NCBI GenBank assembly: GCA_002495185.1
Contig: DAEB01000043.1
Coordinates: 1 to 22,866, forward strand
Origin: Thermoplasmata archaeon UBA184
GTDB taxonomy: Archaea > Thermoplasmatota > Thermoplasmata > Lutacidiplasmatales > UBA184
Direction of reading: 5' to 3'
DNA: 22,866 nucleotides
The notes below the pieces were generated by a model, which saw nothing but the letters and a program-made list of their open reading frames with translations, searched no databases and had not been told where the DNA came from. A program made the translations under genes and the position numbers. This document shows positions 7,221 to 13,425 of the stretch, piece by piece (position 1 is the stretch's first letter; each line of letters begins with the position of its first letter).

Positions 7221-7685
7221 ATGCTTCTGGGCCACGGGGAGGTCCCCCTGAGGAGCGCGTACGCGGTCGCCGCTCCGGAGGGGCCGTCGAGCGCCCGTCC
7301 CAAGGGCCCGGGGGTCCTCTACCTGACGAACCACCGGCTGGTCTTCGAAGCACCGGTCGGACGCCGGGCGTCCGGAGAGACCGACACGCAGTTCGAAGTC
7401 GCCCTCCACGACCTCACGAACGTCTCCGTCCGTCGGCCCCGGGTCGGCGCTCCTCGGCTGGTCCTCGAGACGTCGCAGGGTCGTCCGTCCTTTGACGTCC
7501 TGGACCCCGACGCCTGGACCGCGTCGATCGCGCAGGCACGCCGAGCGCTGCCCCCGCCTCCCGGCGCCGGAGAGACTTCCGTCCACGTCATCGAGCGACA
7601 GGTCGTGAAGGTGCGTTGCCGCTACTGCAGCGCGCTCGGCAACGAGCTCGACGGACGGTGCCCCTCCTGCGGGGCTCCCCTCTGA
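7221..7685 (+). CDS. PH/GRAM-like domain protein with C-terminal zinc ribbon
   Basis: A 154-residue protein. Residues 1-110 carry the pattern of bacterial/archaeal PH or GRAM-like domains, best seen in GVLYLTNHRLVFEAP (31-45) and the later strand LVLETSQGRPSFDV; such domains bind lipids or partner proteins. The C-terminus is a rubredoxin-like zinc ribbon with Cys133, Cys136, Cys147 and Cys150 (CRYC...CPSC). There is no signal peptide or membrane segment, so it is a cytosolic or peripheral membrane protein. It starts 27 nt after the AlkD-like gene with GGGAAG just before the ATG, suggesting it is the last gene of the M2 operon. It converges with the ABC permease gene. The exact role is unknown. 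Confidence 0.75.
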   Translation: MLLGHGEVPLRSAYAVAAPEGPSSARPKGPGVLYLTNHRLVFEAPVGRRASGETDTQFEVALHDLTNVSVRRPRVGAPRLVLETSQGRPSFDVLDPDAWTASIAQARRALPPPPGAGETSVHVIERQVVKVRCRYCSALGNELDGRCPSCGAPL

Positions 7686-7695
7686 CACGGCTCGG

Positions 7696-9303
7696 TTAGA
7701 ACGGAAGCTCGTGCATCAGATCGCGGAACCCGGAGTTGGTCCAGTGGAACGCCAGCGCTCCCGCCGCGACCGCGAGAAGGAGCGAAACGAGGCCGAGCAG
7801 CAGGGAGAATGATGAGGGGAGCAGCATGGCCATCGTGCCGGGGACGATGATCGCCAAGAGCAGGACCATGCCCGACCCCGTCGCGAGGAGCATTGCCCCG
7901 GGCCGAAGGAACTGCGGCCGGGGTCGCTCTTGGAAATCGGAGTAGCGCGACGCGAACGCGAGACCCCAGAACGTGAGGACGACCGCCGCGGCGACGACGA
8001 GCAGGAGGATCCCGCCGACCTCGAGGAGGGACATCCCGAACGCGAACCCGACGAGGAGCGCGAGCGCGACCGCCGTGGTCACGGACGGGACGAGGACGAA
8101 CATCGCCTTCGCTCGGACGAGGCTCCGCGCTCCGAGCGGGAAGGCGTAGAGGGACTGGACCGCCCGGCGCTCCTGGCCCATCGAGGCGCCGCTCACGAGG
8201 AGAGCGAAGAATCCCGCGACCCATCCGATCCACACCGCGGAGATGAACGGGCCGAGCACGCCCAGCACGGGCCCCTCGACGAGCACCAGAACGGCCAGCA
8301 CGATCGGGACGACCAGCGTCGGGAGCATCTCGCGGCGACGGAACAGCCCTTTGAGGTCCTTCGAAACCATGGCCGATTCGGCGCCGTTGAATCGCAGGAA
8401 GGCGAGGAACCGGTTGCGACGCGCGTACTCGTGGGTCTCGAGCTCGGCCTCGACCGGTGCCGGGGCCCAAAACCGCTCCCTGAGGTCCTGCGCCGCGTAC
8501 AGAAGTGCGCCGAGGAAGAGGAACGAGCCGACCGCGAACGCGGTGCCGGCGGCCTGGTCGCCCCAGACCCACTGGGCGAGAGTCTGGGTCGGCCAGAAGA
8601 ACGGGACCAGCGCCGTGACGAGGCCGACGACCGACAACTGGTTGGCGGCTCCAAGGATGAAGAGCGGGTTGAAGGCGAGCTGAAGGACGAGGATGACGAG
8701 GACCAGGACGACCGCGCGCACGACGAGGTTCACCTGTCCGCGACGGCCCGCGGTCACTTCGCTCGCGCGCTGGGTCACCGCGCGGACCATCTCCACGAGC
8801 GCGGCTCCCTCGACGAGGGCGGCGACGGCGAAAACGCTCGTCGCGACGAAGAGGGCGGACTGCCCTCCGAGCACGGCGACGGGGAAGAAGACCCCGAGGG
8901 CGAGTGCGACCGTGGGGGAGTAGGTGTACGCGATCGCGGAGACGGACGATAGGAGGTACTCGCCCGGGGTGATCGGGAGCCAGTTCGCCGCGTCGCTCCC
9001 CGCGAACTTGGACGTCGTGGCGAGCTCGAACATGATGCCGGCGACGAGTACGACACCGACCGCCACGATCGGGATGAACGGGAGGAAGGTCTCGGAGAGG
9101 TCGCCGAGCGTCGAGGGGGAGACGGGGCTCGTGCGGATCGCCGCGAAGACGAACAGGAAGGCGCCGAGGAAGAGCCCCGCGTCGACCGCTCCGATGAGAA
9201 CCGGGCGACCGAGGAAGCTCTTCGGGTCGGACGAACTTCGGCCCGTGCGCAGCTGCGAGGCGACCAGGGTCCACGCAAGACGACGGACGCGGTGGAGCTC
9301 CAT
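7696..9303 (-). CDS. ABC-2 type transporter permease
   Basis: A 535-residue integral membrane protein with about 12-14 hydrophobic segments in two halves, separated by a soluble stretch near residues 275-320 that contains SKDLKGLFRRREMLPT, a layout typical of large ABC-2 permeases. It should form the membrane channel used by the ATPase encoded just upstream; the ATPase stop and this ATG are 7 nt apart. The direction is presumably export, as for most ABC-2 systems paired with a single ATPase. The substrate is unknown. A GGGGGCC run lies immediately before the start, and the genes are probably translated from one mRNA. Confidence 0.88.
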   Translation of the reverse strand: MELHRVRRLAWTLVASQLRTGRSSSDPKSFLGRPVLIGAVDAGLFLGAFLFVFAAIRTSPVSPSTLGDLSETFLPFIPIVAVGVVLVAGIMFELATTSKFAGSDAANWLPITPGEYLLSSVSAIAYTYSPTVALALGVFFPVAVLGGQSALFVATSVFAVAALVEGAALVEMVRAVTQRASEVTAGRRGQVNLVVRAVVLVLVILVLQLAFNPLFILGAANQLSVVGLVTALVPFFWPTQTLAQWVWGDQAAGTAFAVGSFLFLGALLYAAQDLRERFWAPAPVEAELETHEYARRNRFLAFLRFNGAESAMVSKDLKGLFRRREMLPTLVVPIVLAVLVLVEGPVLGVLGPFISAVWIGWVAGFFALLVSGASMGQERRAVQSLYAFPLGARSLVRAKAMFVLVPSVTTAVALALLVGFAFGMSLLEVGGILLLVVAAAVVLTFWGLAFASRYSDFQERPRPQFLRPGAMLLATGSGMVLLLAIIVPGTMAMLLPSSFSLLLGLVSLLLAVAAGALAFHWTNSGFRDLMHELPF

Positions 9304-9310
9304 CGGCCCC

Positions 9311-10210
9311 CTACCGGCTCAGCGCCTCGACCACCTCGCGGAGGTCGCCGGTCCCGGTCAGCTTGAGGAAGACCTCCTCGAGGTCCTGACCGGCGAGGCC
9401 CGCGCGGTCGCGGATGGTAGCGAACGGACCGGAGGCGAGGACTTGCCCTCGGTGGAGGATGACCACGCGGTCGCAGATCGCCTCAGCGATCTCGAGGACG
9501 TGGGTGCTGAACAGGACCGCAGTGCGTTCGTGGTCCGCGAGATTCCGGAGCAGGTCCTTCGTGATCCGGGCCGACCGCGGGTCGAGCCCGTTGAGCGGCT
9601 CGTCCAGAAGCAGGAGCTGGGGCCGATGGACGAACGCCGCGATGAGCGCGACCTTCTGCCGCATCCCCTGCGAGTAGCCGCTGATGAGCGCATTCTCATG
9701 GCCGTCCAGCTCGAAGCCGGTCAGGAACTGCTGGATTCGCTCCTTCCGGGCCGACGCCTCGAGTCCGTACATGTCGGCCACGAAGTCGAGGTACTCCGCT
9801 CCCGTCAGGAATTCGTAGAGCGCGGGGGATTCGGGGACGTAGCCGATATGGCGCTTCGCGGACGACAGGTCCTCGCCGACGTCGCGGCCCAAGAGACGGA
9901 CCTCCCCGGAATCCGCGGGCACGATCCCGAGGATCGCCTTCATGGCGGTCGACTTCCCGGCCCCGTTCGGGCCGAGTAGGCCGACGATCTCTCCGGCCCT
10001 CACGGTAAAGCTCACCGAGGCGAGAGCTTGGACCGACCCGAACGACTTCGAAATCCCGTCGACCTCGAGCGTCGTCCCGCGCCCCATGGGACGAGGGGCG
10101 CCCGGTTCGAGCGCGGATGCGACTCCCTCCGGCGCGGCCGGGCCGAATCCAACCGAGCGCGACCGGACGGCTTCGGGCGGCTGCGCGACCCCGGACGGGT
10201 ACGGTGACAT
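9311..10210 (-). CDS. ABC transporter ATP-binding protein
   Basis: A 299-residue ATPase that energises the adjacent permease. Walker A is GPNGAGKST (residues 80-88), the Q-loop region is GYVPES with Glu where Gln is usual (common in ABC-2 exporters), the signature is YSQGMRQK (179-186), Walker B is LLLLDEPLNGLD (Asp203, Glu204), and the switch His is 237. After the core comes a C-terminal region with DLEEVFLKLTG, typical of the CcmA/drug-export group. The start at 10210 is chosen because GGAG precedes it and a TATA-like GTTAATG is centred 34 nt upstream. It gives a 45-residue Pro/Ala-rich N-terminal extension; a later ATG at 10087 would give a canonical 258-residue protein. Confidence 0.93.
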   Translation of the reverse strand: MSPYPSGVAQPPEAVRSRSVGFGPAAPEGVASALEPGAPRPMGRGTTLEVDGISKSFGSVQALASVSFTVRAGEIVGLLGPNGAGKSTAMKAILGIVPADSGEVRLLGRDVGEDLSSAKRHIGYVPESPALYEFLTGAEYLDFVADMYGLEASARKERIQQFLTGFELDGHENALISGYSQGMRQKVALIAAFVHRPQLLLLDEPLNGLDPRSARITKDLLRNLADHERTAVLFSTHVLEIAEAICDRVVILHRGQVLASGPFATIRDRAGLAGQDLEEVFLKLTGTGDLREVVEALSR

Positions 10211-10240
10211 CGGCTCCCCCCCGAAAGGCGGCTCACCCCA

Positions 10241-10247
10241 CATTAAC
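10241..10247 (-). promoter_or_regulatory. TATA-like box for the ABC transporter operon
   Basis: GTTAATG on the minus strand, centred 34 nt upstream of the chosen ATPase start at 10210, which leaves a leader of about 8 nt. Confidence 0.4.
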
Positions 10248-10313
10248 CCGCGGGGGTCGGCTCGGAGTCCCGCGGCACCGTCGGAAGTAGGTCCCGAGCG
10301 AGAACGAGGCTGC

Positions 10314-10349
10314 CCGTCGGCGACAACCAACGAACTAGTTGTCCGACGG
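10314..10349. repeat. Interrupted inverted repeat at the end of the regulator gene
   Basis: CCGTCG-GC-GACAAC, a 10-nt loop, then GTTGTC-CGACGG: two 6-bp stems separated by a 2-nt bulge. The stop codon of the winged-helix gene (10335-10337) lies in the loop. Inside it is the smaller dyad CAAC-N6-GTTG (10328-10341). It could be an mRNA 3'-end hairpin or a binding site upstream of the ABC operon. Confidence 0.4.
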
Positions 10350-10958
10350 CGGCTCAGGAAGCAGGTCGCCGGCGCCGAACAGCATCACCGACGGCACGGG
10401 CGAGCGTGCGGTCGGTCGAATCGCTTCGACCGCATGGGAAAGGAGCTCGTACGCTGCGTCCTCGGATTCCTCGGGGTCCCCGCCACTCGAAGGGTCGTCG
10501 CGGAGGAACACTCGCAGGACCCCTCGCTCGATCCCGAGCAGCACGTAGCCATCCCCGTCCCGCTTCGCCCAGGCGAGCAGTCGCCCGGTCGGGTGGTCCA
10601 CGACGCCGACCCACCGAAGCGACCCGAACCAACGGCCCGTCAGGCGACTGAAGACCAGGTCCGGTGAGACACCCGGGGGGAGGTCAACGTGCGCGATGGC
10701 GCGAGTACGATCCGACGCCTGAGGGGGGGCGGGACCGGAGAAGGGCCCCAAAGCCCGGTATCCGCCCGCCGACCGCTCGATCCGCCCTTCACGTTCGAGG
10801 CGACGCAGCGAGCGGGAGAGCGATTCGGGGTGAGCATGCAACGCACGTCGGAGCCCGCTGAACGCGATGCTTCCGTGGAGCCCCTCGAGCGTCGCGAGGA
10901 CCCGCTCGTCCAAACCGAGCGGAGACGTAGTGAGGGCGTCGTTCGACTCCGTCGCCAT
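10335..10958 (-). CDS. Winged-helix transcriptional regulator
   Basis: A 207-residue protein with an N-terminal winged helix (about residues 16-72: LDERVLATLEGLHG, then SGLRRALHAHPESLSRSLRRLEREG as the helix-turn-helix, then RIERSAGGYRAL as the wing), as in MarR/ArsR-like archaeal regulators. Residues 85-190 form a second, mixed alpha/beta domain of unknown type that may sense a ligand or dimerise. The ATG at 10958 is chosen because a TATA-like GATAAATG is centred 27 nt upstream, which predicts a leaderless mRNA; the in-frame GTG at 10970 would then lie upstream of the transcription start. It precedes the ABC transporter genes on the same strand by 124 nt and probably controls them and itself. 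Confidence 0.82.
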   Translation of the reverse strand: MATESNDALTTSPLGLDERVLATLEGLHGSIAFSGLRRALHAHPESLSRSLRRLEREGRIERSAGGYRALGPFSGPAPPQASDRTRAIAHVDLPPGVSPDLVFSRLTGRWFGSLRWVGVVDHPTGRLLAWAKRDGDGYVLLGIERGVLRVFLRDDPSSGGDPEESEDAAYELLSHAVEAIRPTARSPVPSVMLFGAGDLLPEPPSDN

Positions 10959-10980
10959 CGGGATTGACACGGAGAGGCCG

Positions 10981-10988
10981 CATTTATC
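10981..10988 (-). promoter_or_regulatory. TATA-like box for the winged-helix regulator
   Basis: GATAAATG on the minus strand, centred 27 nt before the ATG at 10958, the spacing expected for a leaderless archaeal transcript. Confidence 0.5.
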
Positions 10989-10994
10989 CCGTCG

Positions 10995-11010
10995 GTAACT
11001 CGCTCGTTAC
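10995..11010. promoter_or_regulatory. Dyad upstream of the regulator promoter (possible operator)
   Basis: GTAAC-TCGCTC-GTTAC, a perfect 5-bp dyad with a 6-nt centre, lies 6 nt upstream of the regulator's TATA-like box, where a winged-helix dimer or TFB-affecting factor could bind. Confidence 0.4.
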
Positions 11011-11132
11011 TTAGTGCGCGGTTCGGCGGAAGCTCCGCCCCGTCTCTCCCCCGTGACCGGCCTTCGGGCGACCCGGTCAATATCCTCCCCCTCGAGGTGG
11101 GGAGAGCGGAACCCAAGTTCCACGAGGAAGAA

Positions 11133-11387
11133 ATGCACGAAGGTGGAGACGACTGTGAGTCGAGCGGAGCGAATTTCGGGCCGTGGGTCTGGTCGGCGTA
11201 CCGGGCGTACAACGAGCTCCTTCGCGAGAAGGTGAAGAAGCGGTTCGACGCGCAGGAGGGCCCTTGGATGGACAAGGTCGCCGACCTGCTCGTCCAGGTC
11301 GTGAACGCGCGCTGGGAAGGCGGACGGCAGAAGGAGAAGGAGCTCGAGGAGCTCTACGAGCGCCTCGAGAAGCTGCTCTCGGAGTAA
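11133..11387 (+). CDS. Small coiled-coil protein, unknown function (84 aa)
   Basis: An 84-residue, largely helical and highly charged protein. After an acidic N-terminus comes an aromatic stretch (FGPWVWSAYRAYNELL, residues 15-30), two amphipathic helices, and a C-terminal Lys/Glu heptad region (about 65-84) that should form a coiled coil. No family is recognised. The ATG at 11133 is preceded by GAGG with a 5-nt spacer; an in-frame GTG at 11097 is open but has no good site. A weak TATA-like CAATATC at 11078-11084 could serve it. It diverges from the winged-helix regulator gene, which shares the 174-nt upstream region. Confidence 0.7.
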   Translation: MHEGGDDCESSGANFGPWVWSAYRAYNELLREKVKKRFDAQEGPWMDKVADLLVQVVNARWEGGRQKEKELEELYERLEKLLSE

Positions 11388-11390
11388 TCG

Positions 11391-11474
11391 ATGTCGACCC
11401 CGCTGCCGGTCCACCCCATGCCCTCCCCGCCCTCTGGGCCGGAGCCGATCTTCCCGGGGCGACGCACGCACTGA
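11391..11474 (+). CDS. Possible 27-aa proline-rich ORF
   Basis: It starts 3 nt after the stop of the coiled-coil gene with GGAG 6 nt before the ATG, and encodes a Pro-rich 27-residue peptide. Only its position and the ribosome-binding site argue for it. It may equally be non-coding leader. Confidence 0.2.
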   Translation: MSTPLPVHPMPSPPSGPEPIFPGRRTH

Positions 11475-11580
11475 ACGGACAGAAGGCCAAGGTCCGTTGG
11501 GTCCTAAGGTCGACCCCGCCTCCGTGACGGAGGGTTCCGTTCCGAGCGTTCGGACCCGCCGCTGCGGAGGGAACCCCTTC
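11475..11580 (+). other. Possible structured RNA or non-coding region
   Basis: This is the core of the largest gap without a convincing gene (11388-11688). Several short inverted repeats are packed together: AACGGAC/GTCCGTT (11474-11498), CCTCCG/CGGAGG (11519-11533), and an outer stem GGGTTCC/GGAACCC (11532-11576) enclosing two hairpins (TCCGA/TCGGA and CCGC/GCGG). Together they could draw a three-way junction, but GC-rich DNA makes such stems easily. It is not a tRNA and matches no RNA family I know. Confidence 0.22.
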
Positions 11581-11616
11581 CAAGGCGTCCTCTTCTTCGC
11601 CGTCCGACCCTCGAGG

Positions 11617-11659
11617 GGCCCCGAAGCTCTTGGTTTGTCGTCCTTCGGGCTTCGGGGCC
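11617..11659. repeat. 11-bp inverted repeat abutting the moaA TATA box
   Basis: GGCCCCGAAGC (11617-11627) and GCTTCGGGGCC (11649-11659) are perfect inverted copies with a 21-nt spacer. The right arm is preceded by a near-duplicate CTTCGG (11643-11648). The right arm ends at the first base of the CTTTAAG box, so a protein bound here would block or recruit TBP/TFB; a 3'-end hairpin of the upstream transcript is the alternative. Confidence 0.5.
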
Positions 11660-11665
11660 TTTAAG
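11659..11665 (+). promoter_or_regulatory. TATA box for moaA
   Basis: CTTTAAG centred 27 nt before the ATG at 11689, predicting a leaderless or nearly leaderless moaA mRNA. Confidence 0.6.
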
Positions 11666-11688
11666 ATGGGTGACGTCTCAAGGAGGTG

Positions 11689-12669
11689 ATGCTCGCGGAC
11701 GCGTTCGGACGCGAGGTCACCGACATCCGAATCAGCGTCACCAAGCGGTGCAACTTCGGTTGCATCTACTGTCACGACGAGGGCCTCGGTCCCGTCGCGC
11801 GGCCCCGCGCCGCGCACGAGGACGAGATGACCCCGACCGAGGTCGAGCGGCTCGTGGTCGTCGCGCGCGAGCTCGGAATTCGTTCGGTGAAGTTCACGGG
11901 CGGAGAACCGCTCGTTCGTTCGGACCTCGAGGAGATTATCGACCGGACCGTCCGCCAGATCCCGGACGTCTCGCTCACGACGAATGGGTCAATGCTCGAG
12001 AAGCGGGCGGAGGCGCTGCGCGACGCCGGCCTCAAGCGGGTGAACGTCTCGGTCGATACGACGGACCCCGAGGAGTTCCGGTCGATCCGCAAGGGTTCCC
12101 TCGCTCCGGTGCTCCGCGGCATCCGGGAGGCCCTGCGGGTCGGACTGAAGCCGGTCAAGCTCAACACGGTCGTCTTCCGACGCAATCTCCCCAACATCCC
12201 CCGCATGATCGACTTCGTCGGGTCCTCGGACGGGCTCAAGCTGCAGCTGATCCAGTTCATGCCCGAACTCATCGACCACCGTTCGTGGGTCGTCGACATG
12301 CAGGAGGTCAAGGACTGGCTCGAGCAGAATTCGTCCCACGTCTACGTGCGCGAGATGCACCACCGGCATGTCTACGTCGTGCGCGGCGCGGAAGTGGAGG
12401 TCGTGGACCCGGTCTACAACCGAGAATTCTGCTCGAACTGCCACCGCATCCGGGTCACGCATCGGGGGGAGCTCAAGGGTTGCCTCAACCGGAACGACGA
12501 CCTGGTCCCGACGCGGGGCCTCGACGACGACGCGCTGCGGGGGGCCTTCCGCACGGTCATCACGACCCGGGTTCCCTTCTACGGTGGGTTCGTGCGAGAG
12601 TTCCCGGCCCCGAGCTCGGCTCGGGGCGCTCCGTTCGAGCTCCCGATGGTTCAAGATCCCAGCTCCTAG
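11689..12669 (+). CDS. moaA: GTP 3',8-cyclase MoaA (molybdenum/tungsten cofactor biosynthesis)
   Basis: A 326-residue radical-SAM enzyme for the first step of molybdopterin synthesis, turning GTP into 3',8-cyclo-GTP in the cytoplasm. The SAM-binding 4Fe-4S cluster is CNFGCIYC (Cys21, Cys25, Cys28), followed by FTGGEPL near residues 69-75. The substrate-side cluster is CSNC...GC (Cys248, Cys251, Cys265, spacing CX2CX13C), as in MoaA. Unusually, the C-terminus ends MVQDPSS and lacks the Gly-Gly tail most MoaA proteins have. The ATG at 11689 is chosen for the TATA box 27 nt upstream; GTG 11686 is directly before it, and the GGAGGTGA motif overlaps the start so closely that it cannot work normally. 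A MOSC-domain gene downstream (15996) is the only other possible cofactor-related gene here. Confidence 0.93.
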   Translation: MLADAFGREVTDIRISVTKRCNFGCIYCHDEGLGPVARPRAAHEDEMTPTEVERLVVVARELGIRSVKFTGGEPLVRSDLEEIIDRTVRQIPDVSLTTNGSMLEKRAEALRDAGLKRVNVSVDTTDPEEFRSIRKGSLAPVLRGIREALRVGLKPVKLNTVVFRRNLPNIPRMIDFVGSSDGLKLQLIQFMPELIDHRSWVVDMQEVKDWLEQNSSHVYVREMHHRHVYVVRGAEVEVVDPVYNREFCSNCHRIRVTHRGELKGCLNRNDDLVPTRGLDDDALRGAFRTVITTRVPFYGGFVREFPAPSSARGAPFELPMVQDPSS

Positions 12670-12726
12670 CGGCGGAATCGCCCCCGACCGGATTCCACGA
12701 AAGAACGTCTCCCGCCGCCCTACTCC

Positions 12727-12733
12727 ATTAAAT
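12727..12733 (+). promoter_or_regulatory. TATA box for the GyrI-like gene
   Basis: ATTAAAT centred 39 nt before the ATG at 12769. A leader of about 13 nt would include GGAG (12756-12759). Confidence 0.55.
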
Positions 12734-12768
12734 GTCACCACTCGTATCGTGGGTCCGGAGCGCGTTCG

Positions 12769-13224
12769 ATGACCATCGACTTTGAGCTCAGGAAGTCCCC
12801 TTCGATTCGGATCGCGGCGATTCGGTGGACTGGACCGTACAGCGAGAAGCGGATCCGGGCCCGGTTCGAGGAAGTTGCAAAGTGGGCTCGCTCCCGGGGA
12901 GTCCGTACGGGCCGATGGGTGTTCCGAGAGCCCGGAAACCGTACGTGGGAGACGGGGGTCGAGGTCCGCGGGAAGGTGACGTCCGAGGGCCGAGTCCGCG
13001 TGCGGACCCTCCCGGCGGCCACGGTCGCCCGCGTGCAGTTCGACCCGGAGGTCGTTTCCCCCCGTCTTGTGTATCACGGGCTTTCCGACTGGACGCGCTG
13101 GCGAAAGCGCGACAAGACGATCCGGTCCGTGGTCTCCTCTCGCGAGATCTACCACGGGAATCCCTGGACGGACCGAAACGCCTGGTCCCACACCGAAGTT
13201 CAATTCGTCGTCCGCACGAAGTGA
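12769..13224 (+). CDS. GyrI-like / AraC effector-binding domain protein
   Basis: A 151-residue single-domain protein of the GyrI-like (SHS2/BacT effector-binding) superfamily. The N-terminus FELRKSPSIRIAAIRWTGPY followed by a helix with FEEVAKWARSRG is the standard opening of this fold, and the second half repeats the strand-helix-strand pattern. Family members bind hydrophobic small molecules, either as the sensor part of regulators or as stand-alone proteins that bind or hydrolyse compounds. No DNA-binding domain is present, so it is a stand-alone form, probably cytosolic. Start: ATG at 12769 with GGAG 9 nt upstream and a TATA box at 12727. It seems to be transcribed alone. Confidence 0.8.
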   Translation: MTIDFELRKSPSIRIAAIRWTGPYSEKRIRARFEEVAKWARSRGVRTGRWVFREPGNRTWETGVEVRGKVTSEGRVRVRTLPAATVARVQFDPEVVSPRLVYHGLSDWTRWRKRDKTIRSVVSSREIYHGNPWTDRNAWSHTEVQFVVRTK

Positions 13225-13266
13225 GTGGTCCCTGCCACTTCCCCGGACTCGGCGGGCGGACCGCCG

Positions 13267-13287
13267 GGTCGACCGTGGGGGTCGACC
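13267..13287. repeat. Tandem palindromes GGTCGACC upstream of a membrane protein gene
   Basis: Two copies of the 8-nt palindrome GGTCGACC (13267-13274 and 13280-13287), 13 nt apart, in the 200-nt gap before the gene at 13426. They lie upstream of both candidate TATA boxes, so they could be a regulator-binding pair. Confidence 0.35.
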
Positions 13288-13300
13288 ACCCGCGGCCGGG

Positions 13301-13364
13301 AAAACCGGGGAGTTCGCGGGTTTATGGATAGGGATGTGTTCCCCCCATCGGGGGTCCCGGTTTT
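13301..13364. repeat. Inverted repeat flanking a candidate promoter
   Basis: AAAACCGGG (13301-13309) and CCCGGTTTT (13356-13364) are perfect 9-bp inverted copies. Between them lie a TATA-like TTTATGG (13321-13327) and a small hairpin CCCCC-ATC-GGGGG (13342-13354). This may be an operator around a promoter, or the end of the GyrI-like transcript. Confidence 0.35.
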
Positions 13365-13371
13365 GTCCCGG

Positions 13372-13378
13372 CTTTACT
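13372..13378 (+). promoter_or_regulatory. Second TATA-like box before the gene at 13426
   Basis: CTTTACT centred 51 nt before the ATG at 13426; transcription from about 13401 would leave a leader carrying AGGTGA 6 nt before the start. Confidence 0.35.
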
Positions 13379-13425
13379 TTGCCGTCCCGAACCTGTCCGA
13401 CTCCCCGCACCGCAGGTGAAGGGAG

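Noticed and set aside
7622..9274. A 550-codon minus-strand frame overlapping the ABC permease
   Set aside because: It is a shifted frame of the same gene; the permease frame has the membrane helices and a start 7 nt after the ATPase stop.
11666..11689. Seven-codon leader frame before moaA (ATG at 11666)
   Set aside because: It lies upstream of the transcription start predicted from the CTTTAAG box and has no ribosome-binding site.
13225..13419. A 64-codon plus-strand frame between the GyrI-like and membrane protein genes
   Set aside because: The translation is low-complexity, it overlaps the candidate promoters, and it has no good start site.
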